From Pseudisothecium myosuroides (lineage: Eukaryota > Streptophyta > Bryopsida > Hypnales > Lembophyllaceae): a DNA stretch of 64,000 bases. Positions 33,986 through 44,968 of the stretch are shown here, piece after piece. A program made the translations under genes and the position numbers. Positions within the stretch are counted from its first letter, which is position 1; each line of letters begins with the position of its first letter. Under the pieces are notes generated by a model. That model did not search any database, had not been told where the DNA came from, and saw only the letters and a list, made by a program, of their open reading frames with translations. The stretch lies in the NCBI GenBank assembly GCA_951799445.1, contig OX637289.1, positions 2,024,501-2,088,500 on the forward strand, read 5' to 3'.

Positions 33986-34323
33986 CCTGCAGCAGTTCGT
34001 GAGCAGAATCTATTGATCAGTATCGAACGATCGACCAGGAAAGAACGATCGATCAGGCAGCACCACGTAATCAGCAAGGCGGCCCGGAGGGCATCCTTTC
34101 GTGCCGTGAATGCGATGAAGAAGACGTACGGTCGAGATTGCGGATCGAGGCCGGGAGCTCCGACTTTCCGTTGCTCATGGCTGCAGCATTTGGCAAAGGG
34201 GTCATCCGTTCTAGCTTGGAAATTCGCTCGAACTGTTTTCGAGGATGTGACCGGTCTCCAATTGATCCGGGAGAGGGAGGACGACGAGGATTCTTGCAAC
34301 TGATATATATAGTACCTCCTGCG

Positions 34324-34466
34324 ATGGGCAATTTCGTTAAAATGGCGGTATTCCAAGTGCCACTTTGACAGCGTGCCATTTTCAGTTTTTCACCATCTAG
34401 GACAGGTATAGATTTCAGAACGGCTGTTCTGAATTGTTTTCATGCCATTTAAACAAAATTGCCCAT
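34324..34466 (+). mobile_element. MITE family M, copy 4 (deleted core)
   Basis: 143 bp with the canonical left end and AAAATTGCCCAT at the right. It holds one internal CCATCTAGGA block instead of two and a deletion near the right end. Flanks TGCG (34320-34323) and TGCA (34467-34470) are a 4 bp duplication with one change. Confidence 0.75.
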
Positions 34467-34511
34467 TGCAACAATTTTTGTTGCAAATTTATGCGTATAC
34501 GTAGCTATTTT

Positions 34512-35590
34512 GGGTGATTGCATGAAACACTTGTACTGTTTGGTTGCATTTTTTTTTTGGGTCGTTATAACTTTTGCTATAACTATTGATTTATAGGTTT
34601 AATGCCAAAACCAAAAAAAAACTTCCTAGATGTCTTGATTGTAATTGTATCCCTTATTTTTCAGAAATTAAAAAAAATCAATTTATATTTAAAACTCAAT
34701 TTTGTTAATTTGTCACACTTTGACATTTAGGGGCTTTTAGTACTATTGAGCGGTTTAAATTATGATTTTCAGTTGAAATTTCTACAGTATATTCCCCTAG
34801 TAGGTAGACATGTTCCTGCCAAAGATCATTTAAAAATACATTATTTTATATCCTCCAAAACTGTGCAAATAGGCCTCCCTTGCGTGCGCACTTGTGAACA
34901 ATAGAAATGGTTTTGACTTCATTTTTTTGGTCAAATCTCATTACTAAGAAGTCCTCCCAAATGGCCCATTTTTAGTTTTGTTCAAATTTTTTTTTCTATT
35001 TTCTACAAATTAAAATGTCAAAGGATGTATTTTCCTCTTCGCTAGAATAGTCTGCAGAATTGTCCCAGAAAATACATCCTTTGACATTTTAATTTGTAGA
35101 AAATAGAAAAAAAAATTTTGAACAAAACTAAAAATGGGCCATTTGGGAGGACTTCTTGGTAATGAGATTTGACCAAAAAAATGAAGTCAAAACCATTTCT
35201 ATTGTTCACAAGTGCACACGCAAGGGAGGCCTATTTGCACAATTGTGGAGGATATAAAATAATGTATTTTTAAATGATCTTTGGCAGGAACATGTCTACC
35301 TACTAGGGGAATATACCGTAAAAATTTCAACTGAAAATCATAATTTAAACCGCCCAATAGTACTAAAAGCCCCTAAATGTCAAAGTGTGACAAATTAACA
35401 AAATTGAGTTTTAAATATAAATTGATTTTTTTTAATTTCTGAAAAATAAGGGATACAATTACAATCAAGACATCTAGGAAGCCTTTTTTGGTTTTGACAT
35501 TAAACTTATAAATCAATAGTTATAGCAAAAATTATAGCGGTCCCAAAAAAAAACGCAACCAGACAATACAGGTGTTTCGTGCAATCACCC
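34512..35590. repeat. 1.08 kb near-perfect palindrome
   Basis: The arms 34512-35034 and 35068-35590 are both 523 bp and reverse-complementary, with scattered single-base differences. The spacer is only 33 bp (35035-35067). The arm ends are GGGTGATTGCATGAAACAC (left) and GTGTTTCGTGCAATCACCC (right). The arms are a copy of dispersed repeat family R (11700-12660). Both arms are non-coding. A transcript through it would be a ~520 bp hairpin. Confidence 0.9.
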
Positions 35591-36363
35591 TTCTATCTGT
35601 TGTAGCTAGACTGGGCTACATGTAGCAAGAGAACTAAGTACGTGTTCCAGAATCGTGTATTGGATCGTACTGGATTAAATCTCTTCACGATAGTTTTGCA
35701 GCTAGACTGCCGTGCACTTCAATTTCGTTAATTTGGGAACATTCTACAAACCAAAACTTGTGACATATATCTTCACCAAGTTCTAATTTCAGACCACAAA
35801 ATAGGACAGTTATAGACTTGGGTTTTAAGTCTCAGTGTAAAAAGGATAATATTCAAGTTGTTTAAGCCGAGCAAGGAATACTGTTACCCCAAATCAACCG
35901 TTGTTTGTATTGTATGAGGTTGAGGTGGAATTTGTAAGTTTCAAGATATTAAGATTATGTCATTATGTCAATGATGGGATTAAATTGATTTTGGTTTCAG
36001 ATTGCATAGTATTTGAACACGGATGCAGTCCAAAACTTTTGTGCAAGACTGTCACCGAAGACAAAAGAAGAGCTACTGTGTGTCTGTTGTGACTGTCATA
36101 TTGGAATGGCAGTTACTGCCACTTTACAGTACATTGTGTGACACTTTGCGCATTTCATACTCAAAATTTCAGATTTTACAAAGCCTTTAAAATTTCAGAT
36201 TTCACAAACTCCTGAAAATTTCAGATTTCACTAAGTCCTGGAAATTTCAGCACTGACAGCATCAAAAGGAAAATTGTAAGCAAAACCACTCAAAATGCGT
36301 GTTTCAAAAAAAAAAACATTTGTAAAAGTGATATGAAATGTATGAAATTCTGCATGGCAAGAA
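35591..36363. other. 3' flank of the HUH gene
   Basis: No gene. A run of TTTCAGATTTCACAAA-type short repeats, about 20-25 bp each, lies at 36163-36250. Confidence 0.4.
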
Positions 36364-36752
36364 CTACATTGTCAAGTCATTCGCAACGTCGCGGTCTCTA
36401 TACACCAATGGAATGTACATAGCTGGACAGCTTGTAACAAGTGTGTGATGTGCTTCCGTTTCCATGATGTCGTGATGAAGAAGCGGATCACCCTGAGATC
36501 CGTCAAGAACAATGACGTTGTTCGGTTCACGAACCGGTGGTACGTCATCTGCGAGGGAAACATCACAAGAAAGACAAAAGAACTTAGCAAAGTGCAAAGA
36601 AGACTGGAAACAAATATGAAGGCAAAGTTGTACAGAAATAGAAAACAAGGAGAAGCAAAAGGAAAAAGATAAGAGGAAATTGGAAAATACTTGGAATGTT
36701 GCACTCGTGGCTTGCACCTTCACGTGCCTCATCCAGCTTTGCAGCAAGCCGC
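36364..36752 (-). pseudogene. Downstream exons of the HUH gene in a shifted frame
   Basis: Immediately after the stop at 36755 the +1 frame is open and coding-like (TWADSGLLQSWMRHVKVQA). It leads to a candidate donor CCAA/GTATTT near 36690 and an acceptor TTTCCCTCGCAG near 36561. The last exon reads DDVPPVREPNNVIVLDGS and ends at 36364. Either a one-base frameshift broke the gene or an unusual splice removes the stop. In both cases the protein was once longer. Confidence 0.4.
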
Positions 36753-36754
36753 TG

Positions 36755-37711
36755 TCAGCCCAGGTCTGCCAAACAAGAACCTAGGTTGGTGTGCTCGAAG
36801 AAAATTTGAGTGACATCACTCATTTCTAGGGCTTGAGGATTCATCATGCACTTCCAAAGGGAAGCGACTCTGCAAAACTCCATGCCACCCTGACGGACAG
36901 GCAAAGCGCAAGAAGCAGATAGTATGTATTGCCCGGATTGGAGCATAGGCAAGAGAGTTCCTGGAAGCGTATTGCCAAGTTGTTTTCGCATTTTATATTT
37001 GCAGTAAGTAGCAGCTCTCTCGATGAGATTAGTATGAGTGAGCACGACCTGGTTTTTAGCAAAAGGAGTACCGTATTTAATGTACTCCTCCACACCTTCC
37101 TTGAGTTGTGCATCACTGATGTTTCTGTGCACACATTCAAAGTGGTCTTCTCCCTTGTCTTTGATATAGTAGCCCATCATCCCAATGAAGGTGTGCAGTC
37201 CAGTATTATGAAGCGCTTTTGTGAGGATGTGGTGTCCCACAGGTGCTTTTCTGGGATCGTTCCATTCAAGATGCTTTTCTATTTTCTTGCTAACCATGCC
37301 AGTAGAAGAGGTCAGCAGTCTGCAAACCATCTGCAAATGCAATCTGCTTATACTGCTGCCACATTCAATTGAGCAAAGCCCGGAGATACAATGTTTGTCC
37401 AAGAACTCTTCTATTTTTCCTAGAAACTCTCTGGGAATGTCACTGCTGCCGATAGAGACTGTCACACTGACGTCCATTTCTTTTGGTTGCACTGGAGCCC
37501 GTGTTCTGGGAGCTCTTTTAGGAGCAGTCTGTTTCAAGATAGGTTTTTTAAGCGCCGATTTTTTAAGCGTTGTCTTTTGCTTTGAAGCAAAAGCATGTTT
37601 GGTAGTGTCACCAATTGAAGTCTTCGTTGGTTCTTGGGAGGGGACTACATTTTCTTCGGGGTCTGCTGTCATTTGGCCTTTCCAAGCATACCCCTTCAAA
37701 ATCTGAGACAT
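36755..37711 (-). CDS. HUH (HUQ) endonuclease, Replitron-type
   Basis: 318 residues from the ATG at 37711 (MSQILKGYAW). The frame is open upstream to 37879, but that part contains a likely intron (37726-37839, donor GCAG/GTATGT, acceptor GTGTCTGCAG). Residues 46-71 are Lys/Arg-rich, like a nuclear signal. The catalytic-domain order fits a Rep HUH fold: strand DVSVTVSIG (80-88), helix (94-108), strand with E116 (CSIECG), metal motif H125-L-Q127 (RLHLQ), then Y181-Y-I-K184 (GYYIKD), a YxxK motif with one catalytic Tyr. The C-terminal half (220-310) contains THTNLIERAATYCKYKMRK and LPGTLLPMLQSGQY, which I recall from Replitron HUH proteins of green plants. Role: single-strand nicking and joining of its own element. 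The reading frame breaks after residue 318. I am fairly sure of the HUH assignment and less sure that it is active. Confidence 0.7.
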   Translation of the reverse strand: MSQILKGYAWKGQMTADPEENVVPSQEPTKTSIGDTTKHAFASKQKTTLKKSALKKPILKQTAPKRAPRTRAPVQPKEMDVSVTVSIGSSDIPREFLGKIEEFLDKHCISGLCSIECGSSISRLHLQMVCRLLTSSTGMVSKKIEKHLEWNDPRKAPVGHHILTKALHNTGLHTFIGMMGYYIKDKGEDHFECVHRNISDAQLKEGVEEYIKYGTPFAKNQVVLTHTNLIERAATYCKYKMRKQLGNTLPGTLLPMLQSGQYILSASCALPVRQGGMEFCRVASLWKCMMNPQALEMSDVTQIFFEHTNLGSCLADLG

Positions 37712-37789
37712 CGGTGGTGCTAGTTCTGCAGACACGCACAAATTCATGAGAACTACACAATTAACAAAAGGAACAAGTTGAAAAAGTTG

Positions 37790-37990
37790 GAAAGAGTAAG
37801 GCCGACGGTGGAGCAAGTCGGAGCAGGTCGAAGACATACCTGCGCAAATCACTCCACCAACTAAGAATGACACCACCACCCGAGAAACAATCTCTGTCTG
37901 GACTTGCTATTTCCCTCGCCATCAGAGCAAGTCAAAGACGTACCTGCACATGTATAGAATTAACCAACAAACCACTCCACTAACCAAGAA
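37790..37990. repeat. Tandem duplication at the HUH 5' intron
   Basis: Plus-strand blocks GGAGCAGGTCGAAGACATAC (near 37817) and AGAGCAAGTCAAAGACGTAC (near 37924), each followed by CTGC and later ACTCCACYAACYAAGAAYGAC, are two copies about 107 bp apart. On the minus strand each carries a CAG/GTAYGTCTT donor, so a splice donor was duplicated. Confidence 0.6.
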
Positions 37991-38156
37991 CGACGAAGTA
38001 AATCACCCCCATCAGTCAAATTAAGCCTCTACTCCTGGTGGTGCCCTTCTGTCAATTCAATTTCAATTTGCGATCGTACTCTCCCCGGAACCCAACAAAC
38101 TCAAAAGGTTCGAGTTCCTAATTTTGAGTTAAAAAGCAAAAGCAGCAGAAATAGAA

Positions 38157-38498
38157 TCAAACCTTGAAGGTCCAAAACTTGAAGGAGTTGCTGCTGACTC
38201 CAAATCCGATCGGCGCGTCCTTCAACAGGTCCTCCAAACTTGAAGCAACAACAAAACTTCGGAGTTGCTGCCGCTCCAAATCCGATTGGTGCCAAAACGG
38301 GAGCTCTAATTCTGAACAAGAAACTAGCCTCGACCAGGAAGACGAAGAGCACCAAACCCTATCTCTGTCGACATCAACGGATGAGATATTACCATCGGGC
38401 GGCGGTCCATCCACGGTAGGCAGGTAGGTATCATTTTCAAAAAATTGAATCAACGGCCTAGAGATCCCAGATTTCCTGGCCATTTTTTCCACACCCAT
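38157..38498 (-). other. Possible 5' exon of the HUH gene
   Basis: Open minus-strand frame of 113 codons that starts MGVEKMARKSGISRPLIQFF. It ends at a possible donor CAAG/GTTTGA close to 38160. A short internal tandem (TCGGATTTGGAG with CAGCAACTCC) lies in it. The plus strand is also open here with its own donor, so the coding strand is undecided. Confidence 0.3.
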
Positions 38499-39017
38499 CG
38501 ACGATAGCAGGGGGGGTTACATACAGTATATTTACCAATTAATCAACGGTTCTGATTCCTTAGCCTGGGGGGGGGGCTTTCACAGGGTGTGCAACCAATT
38601 TTTGGTACATTGTGTGCCTGTTGTAGCTTGTCTAAATTTGCAAATCCCTGTTGCAATACCGGTATGCCCAATATTCAATTTTCTTGTATTCTTATCTATC
38701 CTCTCAATTTGTGTGGTATGTGTCTATGTGATTTTTATTTTTATTTGGAGTTCTTTTATGCCATGTTCCTTAACCACAAATTCAATGTCGAGTCTGGAAG
38801 CAAACCTTAATATCCTTCCTGTCAATATCATTGCTACACCAGCAATGCACTGGTTGAGCTGGGTGTTGATACAGTTGTTGCTGATCTCGTACCAGTGCAA
38901 CTTCCTGTCACTGGGAGCAAGGCGTCGCTCATCACCAGCGGAACTTTTGGATTATGTGATCAAGCTCACATATTATTTCAATGTTTAGTCACTACTACTT
39001 TACAATTGTGTAGATGA
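38164..39017 (+). other. Possible plus-strand spliced gene fragment
   Basis: Open frame 38164-38423 ends at GGCAG/GTAGGT. An acceptor TTTCACAG ends at 38585. A further candidate exon from 38843 (acceptor TGCTACACCAG) has a coding-like frame, VELGVDTVVADLVPVQLPVT then GSKASLITSGTFG, to TGA 39015-39017. The family is not recognised and the exon connections are uncertain. Confidence 0.3.
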
Positions 39018-40690
39018 TATTATCAAACTTGAATTGTATACATATATCTAGCCATTGGAGGATTTTAGAAGTCACCCATTTGTATCTCTTTCTTGCATAA
39101 TGTATAAGGTATTTTCAATCATGATCTAAAAATTATGGTACCAATTCGATCTACACCATAAAAGAATTAGGCACATTTTTTGTGCAAGCATTTGCTTACA
39201 ATTTTATGTTGCAAACAATTGTGCTGGCAAGGTAGCTTGGAGTGCACATTTGCATTAACATTAGAATTTGAAAATTGATTCTTGCAGCATGGACTGGCTG
39301 ATATGAAGTGCAGCTTCTTTGGTCTTGCGAGTATTCGAGTAGGGCGGAGACTGTGTTATTTTGGTTTATGTTAGAAGAAGATTCGGTAGAGGTTAATTGC
39401 GCTTTTAGTATTTTGGTGTATGTGCAAAGTTTCTGCTGAGGGGATGAAATCTTTCAATTTTCCAACCAAAAGAAAAACGACTTGTACACCCCTTCCAATT
39501 TTTTTGTAAAAGCTTTACATCCAGTGGAAAAATGACACGTGTACCCTTTCTAATTAATAAATGTGAGTAATCAGAATGCACTTGTGAGTGACTACCACTC
39601 AAAAGACAGCCAATGACATATGTTATTTTGTGCTTTTTTGAGCGGATATTGTTGAGTTTGAAAATTTATAGAAATCTTCATTATCTCCAAAATACTCTTG
39701 AATCATTAATTGTAGTTAGAATCACAAAAGTATCTAGAAACAAAAAATGATTTTTTTCAAATGTTTTGAAATTTATATTAAATAAAAATGTGGTTGTATA
39801 ATTATTTATATATCCTCACTAAAATTTAGGGCTAAGGACTACAATTTGGATTGTCGTGTCTCCAAATCTAATGTTTAGGATTACCCATGTACTACAGACA
39901 AGGACAACAAATGTCATTTTGACAAATTTAAAGCTCTCAAAGTGATATCATGAAGCTGGTGACAAAGAACAACTATTTTTCATCTAAATTATTTTGACTC
40001 ATTGGAAAGAGTAGTATGTAGATGTGGGCACCAAAAAATTAGTGAGTGCTACTAGCAATATTTTTAGAAAAATGTTGATTCACAAAATATGGATTACCTT
40101 GCAGTGTATTTTGGCAATTTGTACTCTTTTCTTTGGATTTGATTTTAAGGCATACAAATGATCTTTTTTGAATTTGAGCCCAACTAATAAAATGAAGTTT
40201 ATCAAGTCTAAATTTTACACCTATCTAAAAAAATTTTAAACTCCTAAGATTCAATGATTTATTGGAATTTGAACTTTGGGCCTATTTCGGGGGCCAATAG
40301 CCATGGAGTGCTAATTTTCTAATTTTCTAATGACACAATCAATGTTTTTGCACCATGATGTTCTAAACTACACTATACACCCGTGCAAAAAAATTCAAAT
40401 TTTTTAAGCATATGAACATTTTCACTTTTTAATTAAATGATTAATTGTAATTTCAATTTTACACCCCAAAATAAAATATTTTGAAGACTTATAGAAGACA
40501 AGTGACTTAATGTGAAAAAAAATCCATTCATTTTCCAATGGTGAAGTAAAGCATGTAGGATTGATGTTTGACCACACAGTCACAGAGTTTGGCTTAAGCC
40601 AAAAGAAAAATCCTTGTCAAAGTGCAAGGACAATGAAACAACTACAAGATAAGGAAGTTGAAACAACAATGAGGAAGCAGTCAACTTACA
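39018..40690. other. AT-rich intergenic, no gene
   Basis: No ORF or repeat with support. Confidence 0.4.
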
Positions 40691-40693
40691 CAG

Positions 40694-41480
40694 TTACTTG
40701 CAAAATACCCTAGGATATACTGAGTTGCTTATTCTATGGTACATTTGGTGCCAACGATGTAGCAAATGCAACGAAGTCTTCCATCTCAATTCAGCACTGC
40801 ATGCGACATGGCGCACCACCGTCCACATCGGCATTGTAGCATGGCGTAACATCTGGAAAGGTCCAAAGGCTTTTGAAAAACTCCAAGTCTTCCAAGCTAC
40901 ATAGAAGAGTACTCCCGCTTTCTGCACATTCGATAACACTCCGACTTGGGCCCTCATCTCGACCTCCACCTTCCTACCCCAAGACATTGCATGCCAACCA
41001 GCAATCGGATTACCTGGCAAGTAGAGAGTGCCACCCATCAGATTATCACAACAACAAAAGCCACCATTAGCAGACCGCACCAACCCTGCCAACACGCCAA
41101 ATGACACTTCTCACTCGCCCTCAAGGGCAATTACAGCAACAACGAACCCTGACGATGCCATTGACCTCGATCAACCCTTCCACAATTGGAGCAAAGACAT
41201 CTTCAAAGATTCACACAACGTTCTAGACAACAAATTCTAAGACGAATAAGAGGAGGACCTAGGATTCAACCTAAGGACTACAGCTATCAGACACAAAGCA
41301 GCAGCACAGCAAGCCAACACCATCATGCGCTTGATTCTTTACGAAATTGCCCTAGACAAGGAGCAAATCTTGCCTAGCTACTTCAACAATGACGACCAAG
41401 CCTTTCAACATTCACAAGTAGTTGAAATTGAACCCCAGCAAATCGTTGATTCTATCTATGAAAACCTCACCCGCGATTAA
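40694..41480 (+). pseudogene. Degenerate coding-like region
   Basis: Higher GC than its surroundings. The plus frame from 41028 to 41480 is open except for two stops close together (41238 and 41247). After them it reads TIMRLILYEIALDKEQILPS and ends VDSIYENLTRD. The minus strand is open at 40694-41107. It looks like a decayed gene or retroelement piece; I cannot name it. Confidence 0.3.
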
Positions 41481-42289
41481 CTCTCTTAGGGCTAGCCCTA
41501 CTTTGCGCCCAATTCAATTAACATTGCCCTCTCTCTAGTGGCTCAATTTTGTAGGTATCTCCACCTTGGTGACGTTTCCCTTGTCTTCTTCTGGGAACAA
41601 TTATGTCCCTGGTGCCAGGGTTGTCCCCATCACGTCACATCCGTCCGTCCGTCTAACCAACAATACATCAAGATCCAAACCCAACGTCCGTCGGGATCAA
41701 AAAATACGCTGACGTAAATTCTGACGTGTCTGGAGCAACGCTGACGGACATCTCGAAAGGAAAAGTCAATGTCACATCAGAATAGATAACCCTGCTTGGT
41801 GCCTCTCGTAATTTAGGGCTCAGCTCCTTGTTTCGCTCTCGGTTGTTCAATCTCTGTTACCCAGCTCATACCTCCTCGTCCCCTGCCTCGGCGGGTATTG
41901 CCCTCGGGCGTGTAACCGTCATTTGGGCGTCTATTGGTAAAGCTCCACCCTCAAATGGGTTTCATCCAACAATGAAGAAGCAGTGTTTGTGAGATTCAAA
42001 TAAGTGTAAAACTCATTTCTTTGAATCTTAGGATAGAATTCATTTCTTTGAAATGATTGTAGCCGTTGTCACTATAAGCAAATACATTAGGTACGGATGT
42101 GCATTCTCAAGCCATTTGAACACTTATTGCATCAAATTAGTATAAGGTGGGTACCCTCAAATTGCTACAGTCCCTAATTACTACCATACCTAGATAGTAA
42201 CTTTAGCTTAAATTCCAAAAAAAAGTGCCAATTTTTTTTGCTAATTTTGGGACTACATGGTTTGCCAAAAATTCAAAGAATCCATTAAC
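41481..42289. other. Intergenic, no gene seen
   Basis: It includes a short CCGTCCGTCCGTC run at 41640 and GACGT-rich sequence to 41770. No gene. Confidence 0.4.
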
Positions 42290-43035
42290 AATCCATTGAG
42301 TCAATTACCAATCTATCAATTGACCATCTACCATCAAGAAATTTTTTGATGGAGAAATGAAGGAATGAATTTATTGACATTTAGTGAGATTGAAGGATAA
42401 GAGGTCATTTTTATAATGAAGTCCATTGTACATCATGCATCTTTAAAGGGTAAGGGATCATTTAAAGATGAGATCTTGATTGCTCATTGCCTCATTGTCA
42501 AATCTTAAGAATTGGGTATAAAGCAGAATTTCAAACCTCATTTTGGCATAGTAGAATAATTTTTTATAATAAAAATTTTTACTAAAGAAGTTGGAAAAAT
42601 CAAGTTGACTTTCATCTATATAAACTCATTTGTGATTTTGAACCTCCAAAAAAAGATATGGACAAAATTTAGAGAGGAGGTTAAAAAATGTCAAAGAAAA
42701 TGTCCCTTCTAATCCCTCTTTGAACTTTGTCCATAACTTTTAATTGAAGGCTTGAAATCTCAAACAAGTTTTAGAGATGAAAATTAGCTTGATAATCTAC
42801 ATTAGCTTAATTAGAATTTTGTTGAAAAAAATTATTCTACTTTGCCTAAATGAGGTCTAAAATTCTATTTTGAACCCAAATCTTGCTTTTGACTTAACTA
42901 TGAGCATTTGAACTCCTACTAATCCTAATTTACATATCCCTCATGGATTCTTTTACCTACTACTACCCCGCTTGTATAAAGATCTTGTCTTTTCATCTCT
43001 CTCTACATAGCACAAGTGGCTTCTAAAGCTATGAG
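42290..43035. mobile_element. Foldback element F, copy B
   Basis: Opposite orientation to copy A (26470-27230). The central foldback has TTTTGGCATAGTAGAATAAT against ATTATTCTACTTTGCCTAAA, and CATAACTTTTAATTGAAGG against its partner CCTCCAAAAAAAGATATGG. The outer flanks match copy A over their length (AAAAGACAAGATCTTTATAC in reverse; GAATGAAGGATGAAGAGG in A against GAGATTGAAGGATAAGAGG here). Confidence 0.6.
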
Positions 43036-43079
43036 AGATAGATGCCCAATATTTAGATTTTTTTGAATTAATGTTGAAT

Positions 43080-43340
43080 ATCTTACATATTTGGCAGCAA
43101 GGTGTTGAAGCTACTACTGGTCAAATTTTCATATTTTCCTGTCTCTAGTGAAAGGAGTTTCCAATGCACCAAAGAACGCAACATTTGGATGCAAAAGTTA
43201 TGAAGAATCAATTTTTTTTTATAAATGTTATAAATTTTTTCTTCAACATACGTACATATCAATTTTAGAAATGTAGACAAAGTGATGATGGCAGTTTTAG
43301 GTAGGATGCAATTTTATATGTACCCACCTCAAAGAAGAGG
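43080..43340. mobile_element. MITE related to 52665-52938
   Basis: Shares CACCAAAGAACGCAACATTT, GCAAAAGTTATGAAG and GATGATGGCAGTTTTA with the element nested in the piggyBac transposon. Another fragment of the same block lies at 55450-55510. The ends here are decayed. Confidence 0.5.
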
Positions 43341-43691
43341 ATACTATTTGTGCTACTTTTAGCGATTTAACTAATATATCAAAGGGTTTTTTTGTGCAAA
43401 AGGGAAATCAATTGGGTGCAAGCACCAAATCTATTCCAAATTTTGGAGATGACGGGAAGTGATAGTTCTATGCTGCTTAGCGTTTTTGTTTTGGACTGTA
43501 GCAGTCACCATGCGAGGAATACAAGGTGGTCCCTCCAGAATTACATCTCTTTGAATGAGCCGCAACACTAGAGTTTGGCACTTAAACGCCCAAAAAAAAA
43601 CCCTGATGCTGCTGTGTTTACATGTAAGGTAGGAAGCTTAGAAATTGCTCATCTAAGGGCTATCTGCCTTTTTCATCTATTTCTTTAGATG

Positions 43692-43775
43692 GATATATTT
43701 TTAGCTCATTTTTCAGACAAAGAAAAATAGATGGAAATATTTTTAGCTCATTTTTCAGACAAAGAAAAATAGATG
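43692..43775 (+). repeat. 42 bp tandem duplication
   Basis: Two adjacent 42 bp units, TGGAWATATTTTTAGCTCAT then TTTTCAGACAAAGAAAAATA and GA, with one difference. Confidence 0.9.
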
Positions 43776-43997
43776 AAAAATTTAACACAATTGGTTTCAC
43801 ATTTTTTGAAACATTATTGAATTACTTATGAATTTTCAAACGAGTTGTGTTGTGGGCACCTATTTATGACCCTAGGTCTTTCATAAACTATTACTTACAA
43901 CTTCTAAGGAAAGATGGGGAAAACAAAGCGAATGATCGGCTCTTGCAATTAATAATGCTTTTTTTTCTCAATTCATTCAATGACTATAGAGGTCAAG

Positions 43998-44264
43998 TTA
44001 ACCCCTAAAGAACCAACATGCACATTTTGGGAACATAGAAATTTTGGGTAGGTACATGTGACTAGAAATTTGCATATTTTAGGTTGAAATTTTTTTAGAA
44101 GGTGGGGACAAGGAACATATTTTATATGTACTAAATTTCATGACATTTGGAAATATGAGTAAGAAGTTATAGCCAAATATGTTATTTTTTTTTGTAAATG
44201 GGTAGGCCAGGCAAATAAAAAAATCATTTTTTTCAAAAACAAATATTTGAAATTGGTTTTCTAG

Positions 44265-44318
<54 letters not shown>

Positions 44319-44968
44319 AAAGCTTTGAATCATTCCACTTTGATCAATGAATCAAAATTTATGAAAAGTTTCTGTTTGTTGGTAGTTACGGATTCTCTAC
44401 TCTAAAATAAACCTTGAAGTCTTTTATCTTATTCAATTTTCAATATTTTTTTGAAAAAATAAAATCATAGGATGTAGATTGTTTATCACAACATTGAAAC
44501 CATTCAAATTGAAATTTTTCAATTTCCTATCTAAATTCTTAATAATTTTGTATTTTGAATCCTTCACTACTTCTTTCTACTTACTATTTTTTTTCCCGTA
44601 TGTTGTACAATTCCAAATGATGTGAAATTTTTCAAGCATGTAGCCAACTTGTCTAGGAAAAGGAATCCAAAGATGCATCACCAATTTGGACATTTTTTCA
44701 CAGAAAAGTGAGCTTGTAAAATGCAACTGCCCTGTTTTTTGCAGGGCCAAAAAAATGATTTCAATGAATTTGAATGTTTTAATCTTGCAATCCATAAGGT
44801 GAAATTTTTTGAATTTTTTACCACGTATTTTTAAGTCAGTATACTACATGATCCTATAGTTACATGTGTCAAAAATAGTTTTTTTTTTCAAAAATTTGGT
44901 ACTTGTACTAAAAATGGCAATTTTTGAGTGTTTCGGTAAAAACATAGTCATGAAACTTTAGGGGTTAA
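43998..44968. mobile_element. TTAA element (piggyBac-derived MITE), copy 2
   Basis: TTAA at 43998-44001 is followed by CCCCTAAAGAACCAACA. TGAAACTTTAGGGG precedes TTAA at 44965-44968. The 963 bp interior is non-coding and holds an AT dinucleotide run at 44270-44316. The subterminal right end (AAAATGGCAATTTTTGAGTG, upstream CACGTATTTTTAAGTCAG) resembles the left subterminal region of the 7.5 kb element in reverse. Confidence 0.8.

Noticed and set aside
33697..34356. 219-residue minus-strand ORF
   Set aside because: It begins inside a MITE terminus, is rich in Ser and Arg, and overlaps frames on the other strand that look at least as good.
38587..38988. 133-residue hydrophobic ORF as a membrane protein
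   Set aside because: The hydrophobic stretch is AT-rich intron-like DNA; its last part is better coding in another frame.
44079..44333. ORF with a long Ile-Tyr repeat
   Set aside because: It is the translation of the AT dinucleotide run inside a non-coding TTAA element.
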